48,724 bases of DNA from Candidatus Woesearchaeota archaeon (lineage in GTDB: Archaea; Nanobdellota; Nanobdellia; Woesearchaeales; JACPBV01): positions 1 through 48,724 of the forward strand of contig JACPBV010000024.1 in the NCBI GenBank assembly GCA_016180135.1. The letters run 5' to 3'. The notes below the pieces were generated by a model, which had not been told where the DNA came from, ran no database searches, and was given only the letters and a program-made list of their open reading frames with translations. Positions 8,273 to 16,489 of the stretch are shown in pieces. Numbering within the stretch: position 1 is the stretch's first letter; every line of letters starts with the position of its first letter. The translations under genes were made by a program, and so were the position numbers.

Positions 8273-9142
8273 ATGGATGTGAGCAACGGGGGAAAGGGCA
8301 GCGCGGCAGGAGTCAATGCCGTGCAAGCCAATGGGGATAGGAGAAGATCCAGAATAGTCCGTGTTCTTGGGCTTGATGATGATGCAGCTGGAAGAGATGC
8401 ACAAATACAATGCATAACTGATGCGGCAAGACTTATCAATGAATATTCTGATAAAGACCCAAGATTATATCGCCTTGAAATCCAACCGAAATCAGCTTCT
8501 TCAGTTCCTCTTGCCCTTCAAATCTATTCGACCGGCCTTGTAGCGGCGAAAGCGCGATATTTAATTAGAAATCCAAATGCTGACCTTCCTGACCAAACTG
8601 ATTTACTCGTTACAGATTTAGATATTCGAAACCAAAAATATCCAGATGAAACTGCCCAAGGCGAGGTTAAGAGGAACCTGGCTGGAATAGTTGAGAATTC
8701 TGATCAAATTATCCCTGACTGGGGGGGTTTTACTTCCTTTGGAGGCCCTAACGGCTATGACTATGCTTTTGCTGCTCAGATAATGTGGAGTGCTTTAAAA
8801 GAAAAGGTTCCCTCCCTCAGGCAAATCTACCAAATTTTCTTTTCAAGCCACGGGGGGGAAGACCTTAACCATGGGAAACTGCGAAATCTTGAAGCTTTTT
8901 TGCGCGCCTCCCAATGCCAAGAGAATGTCTTCGTTGTAGACAAGAGCGTTCTTGGAGAATCCTTAAGAGCAGCGCGGCGGGAATTACCCTCAAACAGCCC
9001 AATTGATACTGATGAATACATTTCTAAATCAAGAGGTTCCGTTAGGGGACATCATACTATAAACAATCAGGCAGGGCTTGTCATCCATCTCTTGCACTAT
9101 TTTGGAAAAGGATTAATTCCAGCTCATGGCAGTAAACCTTGA
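8273..9142 (+). CDS. Divergent response-regulator receiver-like protein
   Basis: 289 residues. I read a stretched receiver fold. RIVRVLGLDDD has acidic residues at 35-37. DLLVTDLDI has the phosphoacceptor candidate Asp115. A GPNGYDYAFAAQIMWSAL segment corresponds to the usual 'dG-el' helix. IFFSSHGG has Ser191/192, and ENVFVVDKSVLG has Lys224. Spacing is longer than in a canonical ~120-residue receiver, with about 40 extra residues after the Asp and about 30 disordered residues at the N-terminus. The last 50 residues are unassigned. The gene overlaps the HATPase/TPR gene by 17 bases, which strongly supports joint function. The assignment rests on motif order only; a structural comparison would decide it. 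Confidence 0.5.
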   Translation: MDVSNGGKGSAAGVNAVQANGDRRRSRIVRVLGLDDDAAGRDAQIQCITDAARLINEYSDKDPRLYRLEIQPKSASSVPLALQIYSTGLVAAKARYLIRNPNADLPDQTDLLVTDLDIRNQKYPDETAQGEVKRNLAGIVENSDQIIPDWGGFTSFGGPNGYDYAFAAQIMWSALKEKVPSLRQIYQIFFSSHGGEDLNHGKLRNLEAFLRASQCQENVFVVDKSVLGESLRAARRELPSNSPIDTDEYISKSRGSVRGHHTINNQAGLVIHLLHYFGKGLIPAHGSKP

Positions 9143-11897
9143 AACACTTCTCAGCAGGCTGAGCCCCGTCTTTGAGGCTCAAGAGACTTCCACCCATATC
9201 CGGGCATCTGCGGCAAAGCGTGAAAAAGCGCTTGACATCATCTGCAGATATCTTCTTGAAAAGACCGGAGCTTGCTATGTGGTGGCTGCCGGGAAGACGG
9301 GCGAGACTTCGGCATTTATCAGGGGTTCAGCCTACAGTGATGATCCTGACGGGAGCCGGGCTTCAAGAGAGCGCGGGAATACACTGCCTTTTGATGGATT
9401 AGCAGGGCAGGCAGGCTCGGCATTATGCGCCCAGCCGTTTTCCGGCGATTTTAGGGAAATTGATGGGATAGCGATGGGGGGAACAGCATACCCTCTGTTT
9501 GACGGCTACCAGAGCAGCGGTTTCATTCTTCTTGCCTCACCCGGGGGAAAACACAGCCAGGATGTTCCTGCTGAGCTTTTGAGCTTATCGAGGCACCTTA
9601 TCGAGGATATAACCGAAATTGTGAAAGTAAACATGATTCTGCATGACATCCTCAAGCTCTACATACCCATTGCAAGGCGTATCGGCGATACGGTTCCCGA
9701 TGGGGATTTTGAAGATGTTGATTCCCAACTCAGAAAAATAAGCGGGGCGATAAATTCTTTGTATCAGAGGCATCAGGAGGTTCCTTATTCTGCGCAGGCG
9801 AAGAATGATGGTGAGAATTTCCCTCATCTACCCAATTCTCCTAATTCTTTTCATTCTCCTCCCCCCTATGATTTATTTCATTCCCATGATTCTCTTTCCC
9901 CCCCCGATTCTTCCCATTCCCATGATTCTCTTCATCCCTACGATTCTTCCCCCCTCCATGATTCTCCTCTCCATTCTCCTCCTTCTTCATCTCATCACTC
10001 CTCTCTTCGTGAGAGAATCTCTCATTTTGAAGAATATCTTGCGGATGCGAGGGCGGCGTTCAACGATAAATGCGAGCAGGCGATGAAGAACATCCTTGAT
10101 GAAACTGCAACTTTGGAGTCGAAAATCTCTGAGATTAACCGCAGGCTCAAACTGGAAGGGGCTTCTGCCGGTGGTGGGACCGAGATAACTGCTACCCACG
10201 AGGAAATTGGAACCTTCAAAGCGATGGTTGGCCATCTCAGGCAGTCCCATATTGGCTTCATCCCAACTTATGGGGGCATGGAAGGGATCATTGAAAGCGC
10301 TATAACAGAACTCAAGCCTTTGGCAATGGATAGGGGGGTTATGGTAATATTTGATGCGGGGGCAGGGATGCTTGCACAGGATTCCTCTGGGCTTTCTAAG
10401 TTTTCTGGGCTTCCTGGGCGTGCTTCGTATGAAATCCCTTTTACTTTTCGCCACAGAGAAAGCGTCCTTCGCTGCATTCTCAATCTGGTGACCAACTCCA
10501 TTGAGGCTTATGCAGACCAGGAAAATAAGGAGGTTACTCTCTCTTTGGATTATGATGAAAAGATGATCAGGCTGCATATCAGCGATAATGTTGCCGGAGG
10601 AATCCCTTCTGTGGAGGGGAGGGATCTTCATGGTGAGTTAGGGAGGGGCAAAGCATACACAACCTTTGGAAAGCCTTACGGCACGGGACTTGGGATATTT
10701 ACCGTGCATCAGCTCGTTAAAAAGCACCGCGGAAAGGTTGAGATCTCCACCGGCAGCCAAGGGACTGAGTTTATACTTTCCTTTCCCCGATTTTCAGAAT
10801 CTTTTAACCTGGATGAAGGGGCAGAGTTTTTCCTTGGGATAAACAAAGAGATTATGGGGGATGAGCTATTCCAAAGGGAGAATTATCAAAATATTTCTGA
10901 ACGGGATATTGCAACGTTCTATGAGTTTGCCTCAAACGCGTCAAAGTGTTTTCAGGCAATGAGGAGGAGCAGGAATATCGCTATGCTGCTCGGCGAAGGC
11001 AAAAATATTTGGGAGACTTTTTCAGAGTATTGGGGCAGATTTAATGAGCCTTTGCGGCAGATTGCTGCCCGTAGAGGTGGCATGGTTATCCAAGCCCAAG
11101 ACGGAAGGAGGATTGAAGTTGAGCCATTAGCAAACCGCCTGGATTATATCCTTGACCTGAACTGGGGGTTTATCCATCATGAGTCCGGAGAATACGGGCT
11201 AGCTGAAGAAAAATTCACCGCAGCGCTCCGTCATGTAAAAGAAAACTCTATCGAAGAAGCAAAGTTGAGGAATAATCTTGGGATGGTTATGCTCTTCAGG
11301 CACAATGCCCAGCAGGATGACTCACTTGCGGTGGCTGCGCAGCATGAATACGATAACGCTGAAAGAATATTTCTTGGGCTGTTGAACTTTAACCCCATGC
11401 AGGAGAGTCCTGAATCCCTCGACGGGAAAACTATTTCTGCGCTGGAGGAGTTTGGGATTGTTGCCTGCGGGAGAGGATACTGCCTTTCCGCATTGGGAAA
11501 ATATGGCCAGTCCAAAAGTGTCCTGGAACAAATAGGGCTGCATATCGGAAATCTTCTCCTGAAATACGATCCCAACAGGGTGGCCGTCAAAGCTTATGCC
11601 CTGAATAATCTTTCGGAGATGCATCTCCGGGACAGAAATTTTATTGGGGCAGAGGCCTCTGCGGCGGCTGCATTGCAAACGGCTGAGCCTGCAGGGATTA
11701 AAGATGTTGCGGTTGAGGCGCTTCTTGTGCTGGGGGTTTCTCAGTTTGAGTCGCGAAGAGGGGGGATTGAGCATCTCGAAAGAGCAAAAATATACATGGA
11801 AAAGTTTGGCTACACTCCAAATAAATTTTTGATGCAGTCAATGGAAGAAGTTTATAGAACTTTGGCAGAAGTGAAGGGGGCCAAAACTGCGGGCTAA
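9126..11897 (+). CDS. GAF - HATPase - TPR sensor kinase-like protein
   Basis: 923 residues. Residues ~1-180 form a GAF-like sensor (SSGFILLASPGG strand near the end). Residues ~231-297 are a His/Ser/Pro/Asp-rich linker with about 11 His. A coiled coil follows (~300-350), then a helical region with possible phosphoacceptor His near 371-377 (MVGHLRQSH). The kinase-type ATPase has an N box LNLVTNSIEAYAD (~451-463), G1 DNVAGGIP (~487) and G2 YGTGLGIFTVHQLV (~517), then EFILSFP. The C-terminal ~250 residues are helical TPR-like repeats (YGLAEEKFTAALRHV; NNLSEMHLRDRNFIGAEASA). No membrane segment was seen, so it is cytoplasmic. It overlaps the receiver-like gene upstream. A transmitter with C-terminal TPRs is unusual. 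The GAF call is moderate and the ATPase call strong. Confidence 0.8.
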   Translation: MAVNLETLLSRLSPVFEAQETSTHIRASAAKREKALDIICRYLLEKTGACYVVAAGKTGETSAFIRGSAYSDDPDGSRASRERGNTLPFDGLAGQAGSALCAQPFSGDFREIDGIAMGGTAYPLFDGYQSSGFILLASPGGKHSQDVPAELLSLSRHLIEDITEIVKVNMILHDILKLYIPIARRIGDTVPDGDFEDVDSQLRKISGAINSLYQRHQEVPYSAQAKNDGENFPHLPNSPNSFHSPPPYDLFHSHDSLSPPDSSHSHDSLHPYDSSPLHDSPLHSPPSSSHHSSLRERISHFEEYLADARAAFNDKCEQAMKNILDETATLESKISEINRRLKLEGASAGGGTEITATHEEIGTFKAMVGHLRQSHIGFIPTYGGMEGIIESAITELKPLAMDRGVMVIFDAGAGMLAQDSSGLSKFSGLPGRASYEIPFTFRHRESVLRCILNLVTNSIEAYADQENKEVTLSLDYDEKMIRLHISDNVAGGIPSVEGRDLHGELGRGKAYTTFGKPYGTGLGIFTVHQLVKKHRGKVEISTGSQGTEFILSFPRFSESFNLDEGAEFFLGINKEIMGDELFQRENYQNISERDIATFYEFASNASKCFQAMRRSRNIAMLLGEGKNIWETFSEYWGRFNEPLRQIAARRGGMVIQAQDGRRIEVEPLANRLDYILDLNWGFIHHESGEYGLAEEKFTAALRHVKENSIEEAKLRNNLGMVMLFRHNAQQDDSLAVAAQHEYDNAERIFLGLLNFNPMQESPESLDGKTISALEEFGIVACGRGYCLSALGKYGQSKSVLEQIGLHIGNLLLKYDPNRVAVKAYALNNLSEMHLRDRNFIGAEASAAAALQTAEPAGIKDVAVEALLVLGVSQFESRRGGIEHLERAKIYMEKFGYTPNKFLMQSMEEVYRTLAEVKGAKTAG
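9820..10015 (+). repeat. Pyrimidine-rich repetitive tract inside the sensor gene
   Basis: Nearly 200 bases of almost pure pyrimidines on the + strand, built from CCCATGATTCTC-like and CCTCC units. They encode the His-Asp-Ser / Pro-rich linker (HSHDSL, HPYDSS, LHDSPLH). Composition differs sharply from the rest of the gene and suggests expansion by slippage. The frame stays open throughout. Confidence 0.8.
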
Positions 11898-11898
11898 C

Positions 11899-12028
11899 AG
11901 CAAATCTCGTTTATTATTGAACATTTGCGAGATTTGCTAGTACAGTAAATCGCATTTCCAAATGTTCAAATATTTGTGCGATTTACTATAACAGAAAATC
12001 TCGTTTATTATTGAACATTTGCGAGATT
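11899..12028. terminator. Three consecutive hairpins between converging genes
   Basis: Hairpin 1: AGCAAATCTCG (11899-11909) / CGAGATTTGCT (11928-11938). Hairpin 2: AGTAAATCGCA (11944-11954) / TGCGATTTACT (11977-11987). Hairpin 3: AATCTCG (11997-12003) / CGAGATT (12022-12028). A 33-base segment covering most of hairpin 1 recurs exactly as hairpin 3 (11902-11934 and 11996-12028). The loop of hairpin 2 contains AAATATTTGTG, also found in the family C elements. The cluster sits 2 bases past the sensor stop and 13 bases before the facing gene's stop, so it may terminate both. Confidence 0.75.
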
Positions 12029-12041
12029 GTATATAGCTCCC

Positions 12042-13367
12042 CTAAACTGTGTCGTCCGATCCCGGGGGGTTGCCTGCCATCAATGCGCAGTCTGAAGCGC
12101 AGGGAGAGTAAGATGTTGTTTCTTCCGGCTCACAAATTCCATTGCCGCAAATCGGCTTTGAACCGCCTGGCGGCGGAGCAGTTCCGCAGTCTCCTGGGCA
12201 GTTTGACTGGGTCTCCGGCGAATAGCATGCTCCATCCCCGCAGTATCCCGAACTTGTCGGAGGGGGAGACTGTCCGCAGTCAGATGGGCAGGAATTGGCT
12301 GATTCACCCATCGCGATCTCACAAATTCCGTTATAATTACAATAGGGCGGTCCGCAGTCAGATGGGCAAGAAGTTGTTGATTCTCCATTATCACAGGAAC
12401 CATCCCCGCAATATCCTGAGCCTGGAGGCGGAGACTGTCCGCAGTCAGATGGGCATGTCATTGAGGATTCGCCAGATTCACATATATAATTTGCATTGCA
12501 GGAGTTTGGAGGCGGAGACTGCCCGCAGTCAGCCATGCAGGAATAGGTTGTTTCTCCAGCCTCGCAAAGGCCGTTGAAGTTGCATCCTCCGGAGGGGGGT
12601 GAGGTTGGTGGAGGAGCGCTTCCACAATCAATAGGGCAATTTGCTGAGTCTTCTGCTGCCGGCTGGCACGCTCCATCTCCGCAGTATCCTGAGCCTGCCA
12701 GCGGAGGAACGCTCCCACAATCATAGGGGCAGCTTGACGGAGTCTCTGATGACTGGCATGCTCCGTCTCCGCAATATCCTGAGCTTGGAGGAGGGACGCT
12801 TCCGCAATCAACCGGACAGCCTGTTGATTCTCCCTGTTCGCATTGGCTGTTGCCGCAAACAGGAGGGGCCTGGCAGTCGCCCGGGCAGTTTTGGATATTT
12901 TCTGCTGCATCGCAAATCGCATTTCCGCAAAGGGTGCCGCAATCTCTTGGGCAGGTAGCCTGAGTTTCACCGCCATTGCAGGCGCTGTCTCCGCATATTG
13001 GGGGTTTCTGGCTCGGATCCTGGGGGCAGGCATAATTATAATTTCCATCAGCTCCGGGAAAACCCATATATCCATGAGAAGCTATGCACCAGGGATAGCC
13101 TCCAACATTCACTACAGGATAACCAACTTTTTTTGAAATAGAAGCTAAATGATTGACGTTTGGGCCAGAGGGCTGGCAGTCATATGTTCCTGAACCTGAA
13201 CCATAGGGGACTTCCACATAAGAGCAAGAGCATGACGGGTCTGAACTGCTGCAGAGAAACGCCCCGCCTGTCACACTTATCTTAAGGCTGCTCAGGGAAA
13301 ACCCGACAGCAACACCGACTGCAAGAATGATAAGATAATTTCTTATCTCACTCTCTTTTACCATCAA
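12042..13367 (-). CDS. Membrane-anchored Cys-rich repeat protein
   Basis: 441 residues. A near-N-terminal membrane segment (YLIILAVGVAVGFSLSSL) is followed by a Cys-containing head (FLCSSSDPSCSCSYVEV). Then come eleven copies of a ~20-residue motif of the form CGDGxCxxxExxxxCPxDCG (four Cys each), joined by short Pro-rich linkers (SVPPPSSGY, QSPPPGSGY). The motif resembles Cys-rich repeats found in surface proteins of several archaeal and bacterial lineages. The spacing predicts two disulfides per repeat or metal binding by the conserved Asp/Glu. It likely forms a stiff extracellular stalk. At DNA level the repeats are diverged but recognisable. Its 3' end faces the sensor gene across a hairpin cluster. 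Confidence 0.75.
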   Translation of the reverse strand: MMVKESEIRNYLIILAVGVAVGFSLSSLKISVTGGAFLCSSSDPSCSCSYVEVPYGSGSGTYDCQPSGPNVNHLASISKKVGYPVVNVGGYPWCIASHGYMGFPGADGNYNYACPQDPSQKPPICGDSACNGGETQATCPRDCGTLCGNAICDAAENIQNCPGDCQAPPVCGNSQCEQGESTGCPVDCGSVPPPSSGYCGDGACQSSETPSSCPYDCGSVPPLAGSGYCGDGACQPAAEDSANCPIDCGSAPPPTSPPSGGCNFNGLCEAGETTYSCMADCGQSPPPNSCNANYICESGESSMTCPSDCGQSPPPGSGYCGDGSCDNGESTTSCPSDCGPPYCNYNGICEIAMGESANSCPSDCGQSPPPTSSGYCGDGACYSPETQSNCPGDCGTAPPPGGSKPICGNGICEPEETTSYSPCASDCALMAGNPPGSDDTV

Positions 13368-13496
13368 CTGCTTTCTTCAGGTTCCGGATATTTAAAACTT
13401 GCGTTTTTTGATTATCTGAGCAGCCGCCTCTGGCCAATATCAAAATAGGGAAAATTCCAGAGGGATTTTTAGACAGGCATCAGATGGGGAAAACTT

Positions 13497-14012
13497 CTAA
13501 TGGAATTTTTTTACCTGAGACTTCCTTGCGCTGCTGGTGAGGCCCCGCAATGCCCTTCCATGGACGCTGCATATCCAGTTTATGTTGGGATCTGCCCTGA
13601 TTGAGGGATGGTCCCTGTCAACCATGACAACTTCATACCACATATACTGGCCAGTTTCACCGACATAGTAGCTGTTCAGCGCCGTGCAGTTCACAAACGC
13701 TTTTTCTGCGCGCTGCTCTGCGATCCATGGGAAGCTCATCCCAAGGACTTTCTTCCTGCGCATGGTCTTTGGCTTCCTGCCGCCGGCAAACTTCGGCCTC
13801 ATGCGGCCCTGCCTGAGCAGCTTGACACGGACAACAACATACCCCTGTTTCGCTTTATATCCAAGAGAACGAGCCCTGTCGATTCTTGTTGGCTTTTCAA
13901 CTCTGATGATACTGGGACCTTCTGCCCATGCAGCCATCCTGTCTTTCCAGACCTGCCCTAAGCTTTCGCGCGGATTCTTCCACGCTTCCCTCACATACTG
14001 ATACATTCCCAT
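13497..14012 (-). CDS. rpl15e: Ribosomal protein L15e
   Basis: The family start MGMYQYVREAWKNP is used: ATG 14012 with GGAGG five bases upstream, rather than the longer frame from 14027. About 171 residues, a little short of the usual ~190. Conserved signs are the basic tract RVKLLRQGRMRPKFAGGRKP, the C-terminal WICSVHGRALRGLTSSARKS and a basic end. It is a large-subunit protein found only in archaea and eukaryotes, so it is one of the best proofs that this is archaeal DNA. Downstream, TTTAGA/TTTCCC sequences resemble a weakly duplicated copy of the gene end (13450-13497). Confidence 0.96.
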   Translation of the reverse strand: MGMYQYVREAWKNPRESLGQVWKDRMAAWAEGPSIIRVEKPTRIDRARSLGYKAKQGYVVVRVKLLRQGRMRPKFAGGRKPKTMRRKKVLGMSFPWIAEQRAEKAFVNCTALNSYYVGETGQYMWYEVVMVDRDHPSIRADPNINWICSVHGRALRGLTSSARKSQVKKFH

Positions 14013-14023
14013 CGCAGCCTCCA

Positions 14024-14218
14024 TCATAAAACCAACATGGCCATTTCTAAGCCTCTTGCTGTCGGTCTTTTCTTTTCAATATTATTCTTCCTTATTTCAA
14101 GGTTCAGGTAAGCAACTACCCACATCCCTTCAATGTTATGTGACTGAGAATCCTGAGGCTGTTTAAAAACCTGTTGATTCATGGCATATACGATGACTGT
14201 ATGGCTGTCTGGAGGCAT
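14024..14218 (-). CDS. Possible small protein upstream of L15e
   Basis: 64 residues, MPPDSHTVIVYAMNQQ... to ...EMAMLVL. It ends with a stop that overlaps the region just before the L15e ribosome-binding site. A TATA-like CTATTTAAATG lies about 40 bases upstream on the minus strand, divergent from the lipoprotein promoter. No family is recognised. It could be a genuine short gene co-transcribed with L15e or merely its leader. Confidence 0.3.
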   Translation of the reverse strand: MPPDSHTVIVYAMNQQVFKQPQDSQSHNIEGMWVVAYLNLEIRKNNIEKKRPTARGLEMAMLVL

Positions 14219-14285
14219 CCATCGCTGGCCTGAATCCGGGAAAATTTTAGATACATTTAAATAGTTCTTTTACAAAAATTGATAT

Positions 14286-14915
14286 ATGAATTTCCGTTTT
14301 GCATTTCTGGCGGTTGTCCTTTTAGCTGTTTTTACAGGGTGCAGCCTTAACACTCAGGATAACAGCGGCTCTCCAACAGAACTCCCTTCGCCTTCTGATG
14401 GCCAGCTTTCGGAACAGACTGATACTGGGGGCAGCACGGAACAGGGGAGTTTAGGCGAACCTCTTCCTCAGCTCGAGGTCGGTGAGATAGAGCCTTTGCC
14501 TGCGAACATTCCTCAGGAAGAGGGCATGACCATTAAAACTTTTGAGAATGAGTTTGCGCCTTCGATCGCGGCTGTTCTCATGAACAGGGAAGTGACGTGG
14601 ACATCGAATGATGCAAGACGGCACCTGATCAGCTGCTATAAGGAAGGGAAGAGAGTATTCCAGGGCGAAGATATGATGCCAGGGATGAAAACTGTGCATT
14701 CTTTCAGCTCTCCCGGATTGTATACCTGCGTCGATGCGATCTATGGTGTGAGGGGAAAAGTCAGGGTGGACCTGCCTCCACGGCAGGCTGCTATGCCTAC
14801 GGGAGCGGCTATCACCGGCTATGCCCGGGGGACTCAAAGCGGATTCCTTGCGCTGCTGATGGTCATTGCCGTCATGGCCTTTATCGTGAAGCACTATCAC
14901 AAAAAGAAAAAATGA
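14286..14915 (+). CDS. Membrane lipoprotein with cupredoxin-like domain
   Basis: 209 residues. The signal peptide ends in a lipobox LLAVFTGC (Cys19), followed by a Ser/Thr/Gln-rich linker to about residue 65. A plastocyanin-like beta domain comes next (MTIKTFENEFAPS ... EVTWTSNDARRHLIS ... HSFSSPGLYTCV ... GVRGKVRVDLP). A C-terminal membrane helix (GFLALLMVIAVMAFIV) and Lys-rich tail close the protein. The canonical copper set is incomplete: one His (RRHLIS) remains, but the C-terminal His and Met positions are Ile/Tyr/Val. Two Cys (LISC and YTCV) could instead form a disulfide. It is probably an extracellular, non-copper cupredoxin fold. Promoter: TTTAAATAG about 27 bases before the start. 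Confidence 0.7.
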   Translation: MNFRFAFLAVVLLAVFTGCSLNTQDNSGSPTELPSPSDGQLSEQTDTGGSTEQGSLGEPLPQLEVGEIEPLPANIPQEEGMTIKTFENEFAPSIAAVLMNREVTWTSNDARRHLISCYKEGKRVFQGEDMMPGMKTVHSFSSPGLYTCVDAIYGVRGKVRVDLPPRQAAMPTGAAITGYARGTQSGFLALLMVIAVMAFIVKHYHKKKK

Positions 14916-15049
14916 TTCTTTGATAATGAAGCGGTTTCTTTGTATCCAACTCTATCAACTGCCCTAACCTATGGTGGCGAGATTTCTTTCGAACACTTTT
15001 TTTGACAAAAAAGAAAAGTTATTTATAGCAAAGGGGCTTTTCTGCGGGG

Positions 15050-16021
15050 ATGGCGATTGACCAGTCCAATATGCTGAGAGCCCTTGACGGTTTTCCTGAT
15101 CAATGCAAAAATGCGCTTTCTCTGCCTAAAGGGATGGTGGCGGGCAAAGAGGTTTCTTCCATCATCGTCTGCGGCATGGGGGGATCTGCTGTTGGGGGGG
15201 ATCTGTTGAAAGCTTTTGCAGCAACAACAAAACTTCCCGTCTTCGTCGTGAGGGATTATTCACTTCCTAAGTTTGTTGATGAATACGGCCTGGTCTTTGC
15301 TGTCTCTTACTCGGGCAATACTGAGGAGACATTATCTGCTTTTGAAGAGGCGAAGCAGAGGAAAGCGCAGATCATCGGGATAACTTCCGGCGGGAAGCTT
15401 GCGCAGGAATGTGAAAAAGTGATCAGGATACCATCAGGCATCCAGCCAAGGGCGGCGCTGGGGTATGTGTTCTTCCCCATGGTGGGCGTGCTCTACAATT
15501 CCGGGCTGCTGGAAGTCGCAAATGATGAGCTCAATGAGATGCTTTCCCTCCTCAGGAAACAGGATGCCATCAAGGAAGAAGCGCAGCAGATAGCTGCAAC
15601 AATGGCCGGCAAGATTCCTGTCATCTATGCTTCAGAGGCGCTTGCGCCAGTTGCGATGAGGTGGAAAACCCAAATCAATGAAAACGCAAAGCATCAGGCC
15701 TTTTACAGCATCTTTTCTGAGATGAACCACAACGAGATTGCCTGCTTTCCCAACATCGAGAAAAAGAAATTTGTTTCTATCCTTATCCGCGACAAGCATG
15801 ATAATCCGCGAATTCAGAAAAGAATGGATGTGTGCAAAGAGATTATGGAAGAGACAACGGATGTCATCGAAGTCAATGTCAAAGGAGATGGCTTTTTAGC
15901 AAGGGCTTTTTCAACAATCTATCTTGGGGATTACGCTTCCTATTATCTTGCGCTGAAATACAGGATAGACCCGACACCGGTTGAGGTGATTGAGGGGCTG
16001 AAAAGGAGGATAGTGGGATGA
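15050..16021 (+). CDS. Bifunctional phosphoglucose/phosphomannose isomerase
   Basis: 323 residues, typical of the archaeal/bacterial PGI/PMI family. The N-terminal SIS domain has IIVCGMGGSAVGGDLL and the sugar-phosphate loop AVSYSGNTEETLSA. The catalytic region SEMNHNEIACF has the Glu and His of the family, and the C-terminus EVIEGLKRRI is typical. It interconverts glucose-6-P or mannose-6-P with fructose-6-P. The promoter box ATTTATAG lies ~30 bases upstream of ATG 15050. Its stop codon overlaps the start of the next gene. Together with the aldolase and PGK in this window it outlines sugar-phosphate metabolism. Confidence 0.92.
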   Translation: MAIDQSNMLRALDGFPDQCKNALSLPKGMVAGKEVSSIIVCGMGGSAVGGDLLKAFAATTKLPVFVVRDYSLPKFVDEYGLVFAVSYSGNTEETLSAFEEAKQRKAQIIGITSGGKLAQECEKVIRIPSGIQPRAALGYVFFPMVGVLYNSGLLEVANDELNEMLSLLRKQDAIKEEAQQIAATMAGKIPVIYASEALAPVAMRWKTQINENAKHQAFYSIFSEMNHNEIACFPNIEKKKFVSILIRDKHDNPRIQKRMDVCKEIMEETTDVIEVNVKGDGFLARAFSTIYLGDYASYYLALKYRIDPTPVEVIEGLKRRIVG

Positions 16022-16407
16022 AAATAAAAGGCGGTGATTTAGTAATAAACCAGATACATCAAAGGTTGGGACACGCCAAAACTGTTGAAATGCTTGGTGG
16101 ATTAGTGGTGGCTATCGAGGATGCCTTGATAAAAATGATGGCGGGAGATAAAAACACTGAAAGCCTTACCCAAGTTAATCACTTGCAAATGGGTCTGGCT
16201 AATTGTGTGATTTATGCACTGGACTTCCCGGAATATTTTTCTGGAGAAGCTTTGGAAAAAATTCGCTCCTCTCTTCAGGCTGCACAAGAATATTTTATTG
16301 GAACTGATTATGAATCAAATGGCCCAAGAAGGGTTGGAAGCTTTGAAACAAGATTAACATTAAACCTTGCAGATGCCCCGAATCGGAGATTGTATAGGGG
16401 ATCTTAG
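16018..16407 (+). CDS. Unknown 129-residue protein coupled to PGI/PMI
   Basis: It starts inside the PGI/PMI stop codon (ATGA overlap), so it is translationally coupled. Mostly helical (VEMLGGLVVAIEDALIKMMAG; EALEKIRSSLQAAQEYFIG), with no membrane segment and no known motif. A role linked to the isomerase is guessable only from context. Its 3' end is tandemly duplicated (see 16379-16435). Confidence 0.6.
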   Translation: MKIKGGDLVINQIHQRLGHAKTVEMLGGLVVAIEDALIKMMAGDKNTESLTQVNHLQMGLANCVIYALDFPEYFSGEALEKIRSSLQAAQEYFIGTDYESNGPRRVGSFETRLTLNLADAPNRRLYRGS

Positions 16408-16453
16408 CGAATCAGAGATTTTGTGAGGCTCTTAGTGCTTCGGGGCGCTAATT
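16379..16453 (+). repeat. Tandem duplication of a gene 3' end, plus hairpin
   Basis: The last 29 bases of the preceding gene (16379-16407, starting CGAATCGGAGATT and ending in the TAG stop) recur with about 75-80% identity at 16408-16435, again ending CTCTTAG. A hairpin TTAGTGC / GCGCTAA (16433-16453) follows. One of four such cases in the window. Confidence 0.7.
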
Positions 16454-16489
16454 TTGGGGATTGTTGCAGGGCCGTTAAGAAATATACTT

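Noticed and set aside
9805..10086. Ile/Pro-rich + strand frame in the sensor gene
   Set aside because: Out-of-frame reading of the pyrimidine-rich tract.
12011..12577. Repetitive + strand frames opposite the Cys-rich gene
   Set aside because: Their repeats only mirror the Cys-rich repeat codons; the minus frame has a signal anchor and regular Cys spacing.
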